NCBI GenBank assembly: GCA_036924085.1
Contig: JAVGWX010000008.1
Span: 51,326,314 to 51,390,313 of the forward strand
DNA length: 64,000 nt
Source: Ariolimax columbianus
Taxonomy: Eukaryota; Mollusca; Gastropoda; Stylommatophora; Arionidae
Direction of reading: 5' to 3'
Made by a program: the position numbers and the translations under genes
Shown here: positions 40,665-51,559 of the stretch, in pieces
How the letters are laid out: every line of letters starts with the position of its first letter
Numbering within the stretch: the first letter of the stretch is position 1
The notes under the pieces: model-generated
Seen by the model: only the letters and a program-made list of their open reading frames with translations
Database searches by the model: none
Told to the model about the DNA's origin: nothing

Positions 40665-40752
40665 TTCCTTTCTTTCTTTCTTTCTTCCTTCCTTCCTTCC
40701 TTCCTCCTCTCTTCTTTTTTCTTCTTCTTTCTTCTTTCTTCTTCCTTCTTCT
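39948..40752. repeat. Polypyrimidine tract (CTT then CCTT/CTTT)
   Basis: About 800 bp of nearly pure pyrimidine on the plus strand: (CTT)n at 39952-40020, then mixed CCTT, CTTT and CTTC blocks. On the minus strand it begins directly at the 3' end of a LINE whose relatives carry GAA tails. Frames through it give Phe/Leu/Pro/Ser or Lys/Arg/Glu/Gly strings and are not genes. Confidence 0.92.
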
Positions 40753-41460
40753 GTCAACTGAGTCTATGCTTCTAGTCCGGCGAGGTTCACGAAGGAGACT
40801 GCGAATTAGGTCTTCGTATGTGCCACACAGTTGTTTAGAGTATTGTGACCTCCCCTGGCCAGAATGTCTCTCTTTGGTCTGTATAAGTGAAACAGTCTTG
40901 CAGGACATGTTCTGGTGTTTCACTGGGTGCTCCTCAATCGCATATGGCGGTGTCTTTAAGATCCCATTCTTTGAAGGTGGACCTTGAGTCGACAATGTCT
41001 CATTCCGAATCTGAAGATCTTTATTTGCCCATCACCGCTAAGTTTATCTATGCTTTCATTGTCTGGCTTGTATTCTTTGTGCTGTTCTCTCCATTCTCTG
41101 GCTTATACTCTTTGTGCTAATCTCTCCATTCTCTGGCTTGCATTCTTTGTGCTGGTCTCTCAATTCTCTGGCTTGTACTCTTTGTGCTAGTCTCTCCATT
41201 CTCTATCTTGTACTCTTTGTGCTGGTCCCTCCATTATCTGGCTTGTACTCTTTCTGCTGGTCTCTCCCTTCTCTGGCTTATACTGTTTGAACTGGTCTCT
41301 CCATTCCGACCTCCTGTACCGTTTGATGAGCGTTTTTACTTCTTTATAGCTTTGTGAATAGAAAGTCTACCTTCCGCCAATTCCGGCTTTTGCAAGCTCA
41401 TCTGCCTTTTCGTTTCCGAGGATCCCACAGTATGCGGGAATTCACTGTAGGTCTAGATAT
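40753..41460 (-). pseudogene. RNase H LINE (D-like), C-terminal part with internal array
   Basis: On the minus strand: IPAYCGILGNEKADELAKAG (last RNase H motif, about 41450-41390), then VKTLIKRYRRSEW, the 35-bp array (41310-41045), SDSECDIVDSRSTFKEWDLK, GAPSETPEHVLQDCFTYTDQ (Cys/His module) and CGTYEDLIRSLLREPRRTRS in a shifted frame. Its 3' end runs into the polypurine side of the tract at 39948-40752. Confidence 0.85.
41045..41312. repeat. 35-bp array inside a LINE coding region
   Basis: Seven or eight units of ATTCTCTGGCTTGTACTCTT plus TGTGCTGGTCTCTCC. Both flanks are LINE coding sequence (RNase H on one side, Cys/His module on the other), so the expansion happened inside the element. Confidence 0.88.
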
Positions 41461-41699
41461 GTTTTTTAGGACAGCAACAATAGGATATCAACAAAATGCT
41501 ATATTTTATTTCATGTGAGAGTCTATTTTGTTTAGGACTTGAGATGACTTTTAAAACGATCATTCGAATGACCGTTTTGTCTGTAGTTGTGTTTTGGCTA
41601 ATAAGAATATTGAGTTTCCAACAATCACATTCAGGAGGTATTGTCAACATTGATTTGGTTTCAAATGGGATTTTGTCAACTTAGCAAAATTACATTAAA

Positions 41700-41945
41700 A
41701 TCTAATTCAAATATATTATCGTTGTCCAAAATAGATTTTCCGTACAGTTATTTTAGGGCTTTGTCCAAAATCGATTTTTCCTACAGATATGTTAACGCAT
41801 TGTCCAAAATATATTTCCCCACAACCATGTTTGGGTGTTGTCCAAAATAAATTATCCCTTCAGTTATGTTAAGACACTGCCCAAAATGGATGTCCCCACA
41901 ACTATGTTATGATGTTGTCAGAAATAGATTTTCCCAACAGTGATG
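41700..41945. repeat. About 38-bp degenerate array
   Basis: Six units with TTGTCCAAAATAGATTTTCC and CACAACTATGTTA-like segments. No parent recognised. Confidence 0.85.
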
Positions 41946-42114
41946 GAACGAAGGCTGAGTTGGATTAAGACATATTGATAGACTCCATGACTTCCTCTGT
42001 GACACAATCACTTAAGGCCTTTATGGTTTGATGTCAAAGCTAGAAAGGAATTGAATCGATGAAATATGTATGTATCGAACTAGGCCTACATCCCAAAGTT
42101 ACAAGTGATCTTTC

Positions 42115-42195
42115 AACTAGTGTAGCAGCAAAGATGGCACTGTAACCAGCTGCGGGTCTACATTGCTCTTCTGTTTCAGTTCATTATGGATGCCG
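42115..42195 (+). mobile_element. Fragment of repeat I type
   Basis: AGCAGCAAAGATGGCACTGT, GCTGCGGGTCTACATTGCTC and TTCAGTTCATTATGGATG. A reverse copy of exactly these segments lies at 57362-57442. GCGGGTCTAC also occurs in repeat I, so this could be a diverged I relative. Confidence 0.55.
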
Positions 42196-42483
42196 TCATG
42201 CCTAGGATTTAACTGGAATTCACACTAGTCGACAGATTACATTTGTGTTCCCGGAAACGTGTTGTTATTTTCCATTTGGACTGGTTAATTCGTTCGTTTT
42301 TTTGTGTGATTTCTATCATCCGATTGTCCTCGTCTGGACATCGACTATTTGAATAGCACTACGCTTAAACCTGTGTCGTTTTCACAGTCTAGTTCACAGC
42401 ACACGATAGTTGTGTCCTTCACCTTAGCTGCAAATGTCAGTTTTGGTCTGTAAAGCTTAGACATGACTGACTATAAATGACTC

Positions 42484-42725
42484 TAAGGGAGCCGCGTAGC
42501 GAGGTGGTAAGCGAACTGGCTTTGCATCTGAGTGGTCGGAAATGTTTTTTTCAGACCGCAACGGCACCCTGGTCGACCCAACCTTAAATGGGTACCGGTT
42601 GAGTCCGGGAAGTAAAAGAAGCAAGGGAGAGAAGATGGCTTCCTCCCTCATATAGCCGAGCCTTTGAAATGTGAGATCGCTTACACCTCGCACCTCTACG
42701 GCAGTAATGCTGCGGGTTACTATTA
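42484..42725 (+). mobile_element. tRNA-derived SINE (V type)
   Basis: The head GGGAGCCGCGTAGCGAGGTG has an A-box-like region. The B box is degraded. The body contains GACCCAACCTTAAATGGGTA, a short hairpin also seen at 43818 (CCCTTTGTAAATGGGTACCT) and 50165 (ACCCAGCTGTAAATGGGTTT), with the end GGCAGTAATGCTGCGGGTTA. The head resembles that of the SINE at 56690. Confidence 0.65.
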
Positions 42726-43149
42726 TAATGGACTGAACACAGTCCTACTCACTCGTACGCTGAATAATGTCCCTACGACCTCTTGTGGCTATGGGAAAGG
42801 CACGACACACAACGTTAGGTAACATACTCCCTCCGCTGCCTTGCGGGAAACCTGTTTACAGGAAAGGATTCGGGAGTAAACCCTGAGGAAAAATCTGCAC
42901 CCTGTCTTATCTCTAGTCGTCCCGATAAATATCTTTCCACTAGCCAAGGTAGCTCAGGGCCAGGGAGTGAGGTTTACAAAACACGCAGTTTCTAACTCAC
43001 TTTAATCTAAATCACAACGCAAGTCACCCATTTCAGCGGACACAGCAAGAGAAAAGACTGTCCACACGGCTGAACAAAGTTGTCTTGATCACTTGAAATG
43101 GACGAACATCATCAGTGTAATACGATAAAAACAGAACATGATGAGATAC

Positions 43150-43322
43150 TTATACACAGACGTGACTGTTGTGCAAAACAGGATCCTGATAACCTGATGA
43201 CCTGTCCCAGCCTACAGGAAACATGCAATAGGTGATACATGCTGGAGGCAAATGACAAGGCAATCCATGTAGCTGAGTACTGGATGCAGGCTGTATAACG
43301 TTGTACTTAGACACGGAAAGTA
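43150..43322 (+). pseudogene. LINE K C-terminal scrap
   Basis: RRDCCAKQDPDNLMTCPSLQ and ETCNR, a stop, then MLEANDKAIHVAEYWMQAV with a stop and GGAAAGTAAGTAC tail. It is closest to the K copy at 29790-30045. Confidence 0.82.
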
Positions 43323-43734
43323 AGTACAAGTGCTAAATGCCAAAAGACTTGAGCAGTTTGGACACTCGTATTTGGAATATACGGCTAGTTAAACACATTA
43401 ACTCAACTTTCTTTTGAGGCAATGTACTTTCGTCATCTGGAGGTATATGGTTCGAATTCTGGCTACTTATTACTTCACCTTATTTTCTGGTGTTCGTTAT
43501 TTATTTATTTCAAGTTCAGAAAGATGCTTGTCTCTGTGGTGGTTGTCACTAACAAACACATTTTGTTTACGACTCCCTGCCTCGAAGTTTCCTCGTTTTC
43601 CCTTGATTTAAGTAGCAACCTCATCATGTAAAACAACAACTGGCACTTCAAGAACGCACAATGTACTTTGGAAACAGATTTTTGACAAAAATGATGAATA
43701 AACGGAACTTCTGTCCCTGACAAATTCTTAGGCG

Positions 43735-43905
43735 GACACCTAGCGCCCTGGTATTAGATCTCATGGTAAAGGGACCACTTTCACTTCTCCGTCTCGACAC
43801 GTTATAGTCTATCCCTTTGTAAATGGGTACCTGGTTAACTGTTAAGAGATGGAAAGCAGAGAGGAAAGGAACTATAACCTCAGATCATAAAAAACGGAGA
43901 CCTCC
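43735..43905 (+). mobile_element. SINE (V type) fragment
   Basis: Contains GATCTCATGGTAAAGGGACC and the TCCCTTTGTAAATGGGTACC core shared with the SINEs at 42484 and 50085. The head is degraded. Confidence 0.5.
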
Positions 43906-44009
43906 TATAAGAGTGTCTTTCAACACATTATCTGTTATGTTGTTGCTTTTTGAAGCTACTCATGCTGAGCCAAGTTAACGTGGTGGCGGGTTACAGTGGC
44001 TATTCTTAA

Positions 44010-44205
44010 AAGCTTTTTTTATTTAACTTTACATGACCATTGTCCATTTGTGTATACTTCTATTTCTAAAATTTTAACCAACTTTCCCATAACATAATCA
44101 GCTGAAATATTGTAGACAGTCTCTACTAATGCGACCTATTAATATATCAACTGTTGACGGACCCCGGACATGTCATTCAATAGATTGTACGAGATCATGA
44201 CGTTG
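44010..44205 (-). mobile_element. Dispersed repeat P, minus copy
   Basis: CATGACCATTGTCCATTTGT, TTTTAACCAACTTTCCCATA, CAGTCTCTACTAATGCGACC and CTGTTGACGGACCCCGGACA. It aligns in reverse with 33660-33835 and directly with 59930-60100. Confidence 0.75.
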
Positions 44206-44541
44206 AGCAGCGCATGAGCTGCAGTGGTCAGCGACCCATAGCTGACTGCTAGCGTCAGGGCCTGCGAATAAGAGCTACACCTCCACGCGGTGATACTGGA
44301 TAACAGGCTGCAGCAAAGCAGACTAGCAAAGGAAAAGGGATCGAAGAGGGAATGCTAACCCGGTACTCAAAAGATGCTTGCTGAATTCGAATGTGTTGGA
44401 CCGAAAGGTGCAAATATCGCAGTCAAGCTGTAAACTACGACACAACGCATTCCGTTCTCTGGACTACATTCTGCTACTTAAGCCCTTTTAGGGTTTGGTA
44501 GTGGGAGTTTGAGCACGAACGAAGCGAAGCCAAGCCAAGTT
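44205..44541 (+). mobile_element. SINE-like repeat C, plus copy
   Basis: From GTTGAGCAGCGCATGAGCTG to GAACGAAGCGAAGCCAAGCC. It has a small deletion after GGGCCTGCGAATAAGAGCT. A 43-45-bp array starts immediately after the tail. Confidence 0.85.
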
Positions 44542-44705
44542 CATGAATACACTACATAGTACTATTACCAGCATATATATCTAGTTCATGAACAGAGTAT
44601 AAAGCAGTTACCAGCATATATATCAAGTTCATGAACAAAGTATAAAGCACTGTTACCAGCATATATACCAAGTTCATGAATATTGTACAAAGCACTGCTC
44701 TTACG
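44541..44705. repeat. 43-45-bp array
   Basis: Nearly four units of TTCATGAACAGAGTATAAAG plus CAGTTACCAGCATATATATC. It abuts the tail of a C element. Confidence 0.9.
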
Positions 44706-45980
44706 GCGAGCCTAAGTCATTGCATAAAAGGAACATCTCCAAGCAATTGACAGCCATACCTATCTTCCATTGATTCTGTACGTCTTGTCAGACGATAGTA
44801 ATTGTACTTTTAGCACAAAGTGCGGGCAAAAGTATAGAGACCATGTGTTGCCCATGCAGTATGGTCCCTCTCTCGGTCTGCCTTGTTTGCTCCAAGGGAA
44901 AGGTGATACCAATACATTTGGAACAAGGCAAACTGCAGAAGCTGCCGGATCAGCAGAGCAATGCTCAATCTGTTCGCCAGTCGGGGTTTCACTCATAGAC
45001 CAGCTGTCAACCAAGGCTAAGGGCCTGGTCTGTCGTGCGACAACACTCAGCTGAGGTTGCATTTGCTCGCTCTAGGATAATGCATTTGTATCGTCTTGCG
45101 CGTGCTCCTTCGCACATTGTCGGTTATCAGGTTTGGTAGTCGCTGGTCAACTTTAAGAATTATCAGAAAACAGGTTGCACAGGCATATCTGACAAAACCC
45201 TACAAAATAAGGCAGTATCTTATGTGGAAAGCTTCAGATGGTTTTAAATCAGCGTTTTACTTCTCCTAGATGAGCTGCCTTTCTAGGCTTTCGAGCCCCA
45301 TCTGCCCGAAACTACTGGTTTTAAGGCGCCAGTGGCTCGCCTTCCGCCCCTTCTCCTGTTAGTGAAAACAGTTCTACCGCGCGAAGGCCAGGAGATGGAC
45401 TGTTGTCAGAGGCTATATGAGACGCACCCCATGGGGGCATTTAGTTGGCGTTGAGAGTTCATCCTCCACCCCCAACCCCAGCTATAACAACATTTAGAAC
45501 CTTTACCCATCAAGGCAGAAACTTAACCATAGCAGCATTTACAGACTCAGTGGTCATTAACGTGACAATCGCTGCGTCTGGAATATTACAAACAAATGTT
45601 TTTGAACCCACAACTAATCAGTGTCGCCATCAAGTTATAACATTGGACGAACAGGCCACGTGACCGGACACTCAATGACGATGATCTCTGAGATATATCA
45701 ACAATCTTCACGTGCAATAACTTCACATTTCCTATTTCCTGTCGTTAATCATCATTAGAAAAAATATCTTATATATCGTCTTGTTTGGAGTTATCGTTAT
45801 TTTACATTCTGTTCCGTTACCCGGTTAATGTCTTTTGTAATTCCTCTCAAATCGTTTCCCCTTATGCTGCAGACACTGGATCGTGTCCATAACACTTATT
45901 GATGACAAATCGATTTGCCTCGAAAACCTTGTCCAACATTTCGAACACCATTATTTTTTGTTTTGTCCGTAGTATTTTGT
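44706..45980. other. No recognised feature
   Basis: Open frames such as 44770-45054 (94 codons) and 45445-45663 (72 codons) show no known domain. The composition is less AT-rich than elsewhere. A host exon cannot be excluded but has no support. Confidence 0.4.
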
Positions 45981-45982
45981 AT

Positions 45983-46061
45983 TCATTTATTTATTTATTT
46001 GTGTTTTTTAAACGAGAAGGAGAGAGAGAGAGACAGAGAAAGAGAGAGAACGAGAGAGAGA

Positions 46062-46098
<37 letters not shown>
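45983..46098. repeat. TTTA and GA microsatellites
   Basis: A short (TTTA)n stretch at 45983-46000 followed by (GA)n with interruptions at 46018-46098. Confidence 0.9.
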
Positions 46099-46100
<2 letters not shown>

Positions 46101-46164
46101 TTGATGATGAAAAATAGTTAACAGTAAATGGAACATAAATCATTCGCGGCAAAACTGAAGGGAT

Positions 46165-46545
46165 ATATATCATCATCATGTAGCATGTCCTTTGTAGAAC
46201 GTCGCTCCCATCACAGTCTGTCTGAAAGAAACTCGTTCTCTTGCCAAAACTCCAGCCTTCGCCACAGTCATACCCAGGCATTCCTGGATATCTTGGTGGC
46301 ATCGTCTTTTTGGTCTACCCCTTCCTCTTTTGCCTGGCACCATACCTTCCATCACCGTTCTCTCAAGACCATTGTGTCTCTTGATGTGACAAAAGTATTT
46401 GCATTTTCTAGCCAAAATGGAATTGATAAATCAGTTCACCTCTATGTTCAACTCTTGCCGAATGTCTGCATTTGTTTTTTTCTCTGTCCAGGGTATTTTG
46501 AGGATCTTTCTGAAACATTTTGACTCTAAGGATTCGATTCTTTGT
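46165..46545 (-). pseudogene. RTE-like LINE C-terminal scrap (family Q)
   Basis: The minus strand reads RKILKIPWTEKKTNADIRQE in one frame, then RKCKYFCHIKRHNGLERTVM, EGMVPGKRGRGRPKRRCHQD, IQECLGMTVAKAGVLARERV and FRQTVMGATFYKGHAT. This is the usual RTE-like ending (FGHIKRHN, GKRGRGRPRRRW, DRxxFR). A frameshift separates the two parts. A GATGATGAT tail lies at 46170-46180. Confidence 0.87.
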
Positions 46546-46547
46546 CT

Positions 46548-46548
46548 A

Positions 46549-46630
<82 letters not shown>
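46548..46630. repeat. TA microsatellite
   Basis: About 40 uninterrupted TA dinucleotides. It lies just upstream (in element orientation) of the LINE Q scrap. Confidence 0.95.
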
Positions 46631-46633
<3 letters not shown>

Positions 46634-47210
46634 ACATATTTAGCTTGACGAGTGAAGACAAAATGCGTTTTCAATTGGGAATTGCGTTTGTAATCTTTAC
46701 TACATAACGACTCTCATACAATTATAATTGTTATTACGGTTCGAATAGATTGTATGGTGAATCTAAATGGACCTTCACTGTCACAATTTAAACTTACTAA
46801 AGTAATCGATAAGTGGTACTACAGAACTAAAACTGTCAGGCATGGTCAAGGACACAAACACCATGACAGCAGTGCATTATTTCGTAAGAATAAATAATGT
46901 AAGTAATACAAAATATTTTGGTTTGGTACGCATTGTTATGTAGAAATAAAGGTGAATTGGTGCCTAGTTTAATTTTCTAAACATAAATTGCATAACTGTA
47001 GTACGACCATGCTGACTGGTGAAACTTTTGACTGACTGATGATCCACTTTAAAATGTGTCAAGTCTTGCATGTGTATTTCAAACGCCATCTCTATCGAAG
47101 TACTGCTACATCTTCAACATCTTCTCTCTCTTCCTCTTCCCATCCCTCTTTTGTCCGCTCTTGCTCTCTCTTATCATCATGTGGCAGTCCTAACAATTTC
47201 TGAATGTTCT
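46631..47210. other. No recognised feature
   Basis: AT-rich, no array and no coding remnant. Confidence 0.45.
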
Positions 47211-47214
47211 TCTT

Positions 47215-47492
47215 CTTTTTTGCGTCAGGATCTTTTGGTCATGCTATATCTGCAGGCCAGTCGACATGATGAAGTCAGTAGTCTTCACCAGGTCGGAGCG
47301 GCTGCCCCACAGCTTTTGTTTCAGCTCTGTACCCTCTGGCCAGGTCTGGCATCTCATTTCCCTATAGATTGGGCATTCCTGTAGAATATGCTCAGGGTTC
47401 TGGCATCCTGTTCGACATGGGCACTCATCGGTGTGTGAGATCTTCAGTCGGTATAGATGTTCTAGTAGTCTGCAGTGTCTAGTTCTCTAGCA
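47215..47492 (-). pseudogene. RNase H LINE (D-like) C-terminal module
   Basis: Clean minus-strand frame: HCRLLEHLYRLKISHTDECP, CRTGCQNPEHILQECPIYRE and QTWPEGTELKQKLWGSRSDL, then KTTDFIMSTGLQI and a stop, with a GAAGAAGAA tail. It carries CxC, H and C of the module. Confidence 0.9.
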
Positions 47493-47549
47493 AAATAAAG
47501 TAGTGTGTTGATTTCTTTTGAGTTGTTGATATGGGTATACTGCTTATGT

Positions 47550-47695
47550 TTCTGTCTTCTCTCAGAGGCCAGCACAACCAAAGTGCAATGGAAGGGCCTC
47601 ACCCTGAGAGCGCGTGTGAAAGTTGTGCAAGAGTATGATTGTTGGACAGTGAAAATCAAAGAAGAGCGTGTGGAAAGAAGAGGAGGAGGATCTCT
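47550..47695 (+). mobile_element. Repeat F, 3' half without array
   Basis: CAGCACAACCAAAGTGCAAT, GAAGGGCCTCACCCTGAGAG, GTTGTGCAAGAGTATGATTG, TTGGACAGTGAAAATCAAAG and GTGTGGAAAGAAGAGGAGG. It carries the array unit of 28066-28595 in single copy. Confidence 0.85.
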
Positions 47696-48114
47696 GTATG
47701 GTTTAACTTGTGACTACATGCAAAACTTAATTCATAATTTGACTACAAGCGGATTATATGTTAACAACTTGACATCAATCCACTCTTTGGCCAACATTGT
47801 ATACGGACTTGGGACATAATCATGGCTTCATTTGGCCATTTGACCATAAAGATAACTTATATGGCCTTCAGGCCATTCATTTGACCTCACAGAGTTCATC
47901 AAACATTAATATGACCCGAACGGCTCTTGGGCCATACCGATGCTTTTTTGCCGCCCTTATGTATAAATCCTGCAACGGTAATTGGCCCTATCGTTCATGA
48001 CTGGCTAAAGGATGATACAACTTGGAGGAGTAAACAAAAAGTATATACATACATTTCCTTGTTTTCATTCTCTTTACGGCGTTGTCTTTTCACTTTTCTG
48101 TGTTGTAAGAGCTT

Positions 48115-48312
48115 CTCTTCACCAAGTGTGAGGTGGCTCTTCGGGGTAATCCTTCACTTGGATCGGTTCCGCAGCTTCGTCTTCCCAGGATGTCAGACTC
48201 ATGTCTAGGGCCTTCATTTCACGCTTACACATATCTTTGAACCTCAACTGTGGTCGGCGTACTGCTCTCTTGCCAACCGCCAATTGTCCATGGAGGATGT
48301 TTATGGGAAACG
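48115..48312 (-). pseudogene. LINE C-terminal scrap (family R)
   Basis: A minus-strand frame with no ATG near its start reads FPINILHGQLAVGKRAVRRP, QLRFKDMCKREMKALDMSLT and SWEDEAAEPIQVKD. The LxxGxLAxGxRxxxRPxLRFKDxCKR motif is the C-terminal signature of a widespread RTE-like LINE group. It lies just before sequences that elsewhere would encode the reverse transcriptase, which is absent. Confidence 0.8.
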
Positions 48313-48611
48313 TTCAACAATGCGCCAATTTAATTTGCGTCCTCGTTCTTAGGTGATTAATTTGATTTTAATCGCCAGTAGGGCCTTTATTTGACTTAGC
48401 TCGATTTGTATGTATGTGAACTTGGCTACATTCGACTCGTTGCAGATTAACATAAATGTATGCTAGTCATGCGCCATTAACATGTCCTCATGGTGCTCGG
48501 GGACCTGGAATTTGCAGCCATCTAGGGAATAATGAACTCCAGAAATGAATGAGATTTGAGAAGCCAGAGAGACTGAAGACAGCCTAGCAAAGTGTAGAGG
48601 AGATTACACAT

Positions 48612-48892
48612 ATACTTGGCTTGGCTTCGTTCGTTCTCAATCTCCTGCTACCTTTCGGTCCAACACATCCGACTTCAGCAAACATGTTTTTTAGTACCGG
48701 GTTAGCATTCCCTCTTCGATCCCTTCTTCTTAGCCAGTCTGCCCTGCTGCAGCCTGTTTTCCAGGATCACCGCGTGGAGGTGTAGAAGGGTCTTGGCAGC
48801 TCTGGTTCGCTGGCTTTGACGCTAGCAGTCAGCTATGGATCGCTGACCACTGCAGCTCATGCGCTGCTCAGCATCTTGATCTCACGCATATA
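48612..48892 (-). mobile_element. Repeat C, minus copy with internal deletion
   Basis: GCTTGGCTTCGTTCGTTCTC then, after a gap of about 65 bp relative to other copies, CCTTTCGGTCCAACACATCC through to TCATGCGCTGCTCAGCATCT and TGATC. The 5' edge GATCAAGATGCTGAGCAGCG is intact. Confidence 0.83.
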
Positions 48893-48924
48893 CTGATCGG
48901 AGTATCATCTATAATTAGGAAAAC

Positions 48925-49312
48925 ACCATGATTAAAGACAACTTCAGGAGAAAATGGGCTGATCAATTCTATCGAAAAGAAAACTACCTTGATTTAACTA
49001 GCGAAGAGCAAGCCTTCACCTTCAGACTGAGAACTGGACATAACAGACTCATGAGTCATCTTTACATGAGACTAAGGATTGTTGCAGATGCCAGATGTCC
49101 ACATGAGGCGCATAAGATGACTGTGGAACACATACAAATCTGCATGCTCATACATGAAGTCTGTCCAGCCAAAAGTTGCACGGAGATAAGCCACCTTTTA
49201 AACAACGGTGGTCTTTGTAAGAGAAACTGGGACCTTGATATGAGAATAAACGAAGAAGAAAAAGAAGAAGAAAAAAGAAACAAGACTTCTGATCTACGCC
49301 CTGCGAGTTAGT
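48925..49312 (+). pseudogene. RNase H LINE (D-like) C-terminal scrap
   Basis: NFRRKWADQFYRKENYLDLT, EEQAFTFRLRTGHNRLMSHL and CPHEAHKMTVEHI, after which a frameshift hides the rest of the module. A GAAGAAGAAAAAGAAG tail at 49250-49280 ends the copy. Confidence 0.83.
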
Positions 49313-49314
49313 CT

Positions 49315-50080
49315 AGCGAGCTACTCTGACCAATCCGATTAATCGATATTCGCGTGGGAGTCATTGAGGTCGACTAAGCGTGCTAACGGACTACACACAA
49401 GACAATACCGATGCTACCCTCTCCCACTACCAGTTTGAAAGAAGATGCCAGCAATCCAGAACTATAGATCAACGATTCTTAATCTGTTGTCCTCAGACAC
49501 CTAAAGAAAATTCATTCTCTGCTCTTGTTTTTCATAAAAACAGTTTTCAGTTATTAGCCACCAAATAACAAGGCGTGTAAGTGAAATGCAGTGTCAGCAT
49601 TCTCATTATAGAAAGTTAACAGTTCAATTGAATTTGCAAGCAATTTCAGCACTGTAGTGTAGACCGTCCTCTAAGCATCAGAGCCTCAAAATAAACATAA
49701 GAGTGTACGGATTGTCGAGAACCAGTATAAAGAGATTCAGAAAAATATATATTTGATACATATAATTTAGCGGTCTGCAGCATAAAAAGATGTTCAATGG
49801 GGGTCCCTGATAACGATTAGGTTAAGAACCGCTGATGTGGATAATTCGGTCGCTGAAAATAAACTGGGTAAAAGTACGACGCTAAACTGGATGTTAAGTG
49901 GTTGATACGAGTTTAGTTCACTTGAGGTCATTTATATTCATTGTCTCATCTACCCACTACTGTTGCTGGGATACGTGGGAGAGACACAGTCTGATTTTTA
50001 TCTGCTTGGGTGTTGCTATTTCCAATCCATGCAGGTCTAGTGTTTCGTTGACTCGTCGATTCAGTAATGATTTAATGCGT
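49315..50080. other. No recognised feature
   Basis: AT-rich sequence, no named repeats or domains. Confidence 0.45.
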
Positions 50081-50084
50081 TAAC

Positions 50085-50330
50085 CATCAATGTGGCGTCT
50101 GATTAGTGGAGTGGTAAAGCAACGGTACGAGGTTCAACTCTCGCTACCGGCACGCGCCAGTCAACCCAGCTGTAAATGGGTTTATTTATAAAAGAATACC
50201 TGACCTAATGTTGGGGTAATAAAGGCACCGATGAAGGGACCTAGCCACCCCACCTCACACTAGCTGTGGCTTTGTACAATGAAGTCCCCCTAACACTTCA
50301 TCCCCGACGGCATTGTCTCATATGGGACTT
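50085..50330 (+). mobile_element. tRNA-derived SINE (V type)
   Basis: Head with A-box-like TGATTAGTGGAGTGGTAAAG and B box AGGTTCAACTCTCG, then the ACCCAGCTGTAAATGGGTTT core and a body ending near CCGACGGCATTGTCTCATAT. It is the best example of this SINE type in the window. Confidence 0.78.
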
Positions 50331-50677
50331 ACTATTACTCTCAAACGGTATTTATAAAATAACATCAATAGTAAAAATGGATGCTTGAAATAATGATAGA
50401 AAACCGTAACGGAAGTGTGATAAATATATACATCATTCTTCTTCTTTTGACCTACTGCTCTTGGTATGAGCCTACGCAGAGAGGTGGGATGCGTAGATTT
50501 CTTCTTATCGTCAGGTGAAAGACTTGTGCTGTCGTTAGTTGTAACTTCTTGAGAGTGCCAGAGACACCTTCGATCCACCAACATTAAGATCGTCCCCTTG
50601 CTCGTGGACCGGAGAACTGCATATGATATACCTTCGTTGCAGTCTGGTCATACTGTATTCTGTTCAAACGACCAGAG

Positions 50678-51038
50678 GTGATCAAGATGCTGAGCAGCGC
50701 ATGAGCTGCAGCGGTCAGCGACCCATAGCTGACTGCTAGCCTCAGGGCCAGCGAACCAGAGCTGCCAAGACCATTCTACACCTCCACGCGGTGATCCTAG
50801 ATAACAGGCTGCAACAGAGCAGACTGGCTAAGGAGAAAGGATCGAAGAGGGAATGCTAACCCGGTACTAAAAAAATGCTTGCTGAAGTCGGATGTGTTAG
50901 ACCGAAAGGTGTAAATATCGCAGTCAAGCTGTAAACTAGACACAACGCATTCCGTTCTCTGGACTACATTCTGCTACTTAGGCCCGTGTCAAGGTTTGGT
51001 AGCGGGAGATTGAGAAGGAACGAAGCCAAGCCAAATGA
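50678..51038 (+). mobile_element. SINE-like repeat C, full-length plus copy
   Basis: GATCAAGATGCTGAGCAGCG at the head, and GAACGAAGCCAAGCCAAATG at the tail. It is little diverged from the 2146 copy, which suggests recent activity of the family. Confidence 0.88.
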
Positions 51039-51555
51039 CAAGAGCACTTGAATTATTGGGCGCCAATGTAGGCACCAACAGGGTTCGTCCTCACTATCTG
51101 TCTCGGTGTAGTGTTGTGGATTCAGTCAAGGATTGTCTTTCCGGCTGTACTTCTCACACTGCTCACGTCTCACAACTCTGGATCTTACTCTTATGTAAGG
51201 ACCAAGATTGACATTAGTAACACAATATCAGTATGAGCAGTACATTTATGAGCTTCATTATACGTAAATCGTAAAATTCCCTAAGTGAATCCCAGGGCCT
51301 CTTAATAGGGACCAAATAACACAACCACTGCATCTCAACGTATTTAACAAAATGCGCAAAAAGAGAGTGCTGCCTTAGGATAGCAACCTCACTTTGTAAA
51401 ACTAATTGATACAAAACCTACCACTGCAGAAGCACGCAAAGTGCTTCAACTCAGTGGCACTGAAGGAGATCAACTGTATTGGTGGACCTATGGTCCGGTT
51501 GGAATGAAAAAAGGCCAACAAGACGACTATTTGATTCGCTCAGACAACCCGTTTC
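51039..51555. other. No named repeat; one shared motif
   Basis: GCAACCTCACTTTGTAAAAC at about 51388 resembles segments at 43615 and 55858 (GCAACCTCATCRTGTRAAAC). Otherwise nothing recognised. Confidence 0.4.
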
Positions 51556-51559
51556 TTTC

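Noticed and set aside
39802..40995. Long Phe/Leu/Ser/Pro frame (plus) and Lys/Arg/Glu/Gly frames (minus)
   Set aside because: They are products of the CTT/CCTT tract. Part of the minus-strand frame at 40760-40995 is a LINE remnant in a shifted frame.
44760..45663. Possible small host proteins (94 and 72 codons)
   Set aside because: No domain, no splice evidence, and open frames overlap on both strands. Left as unassigned sequence.
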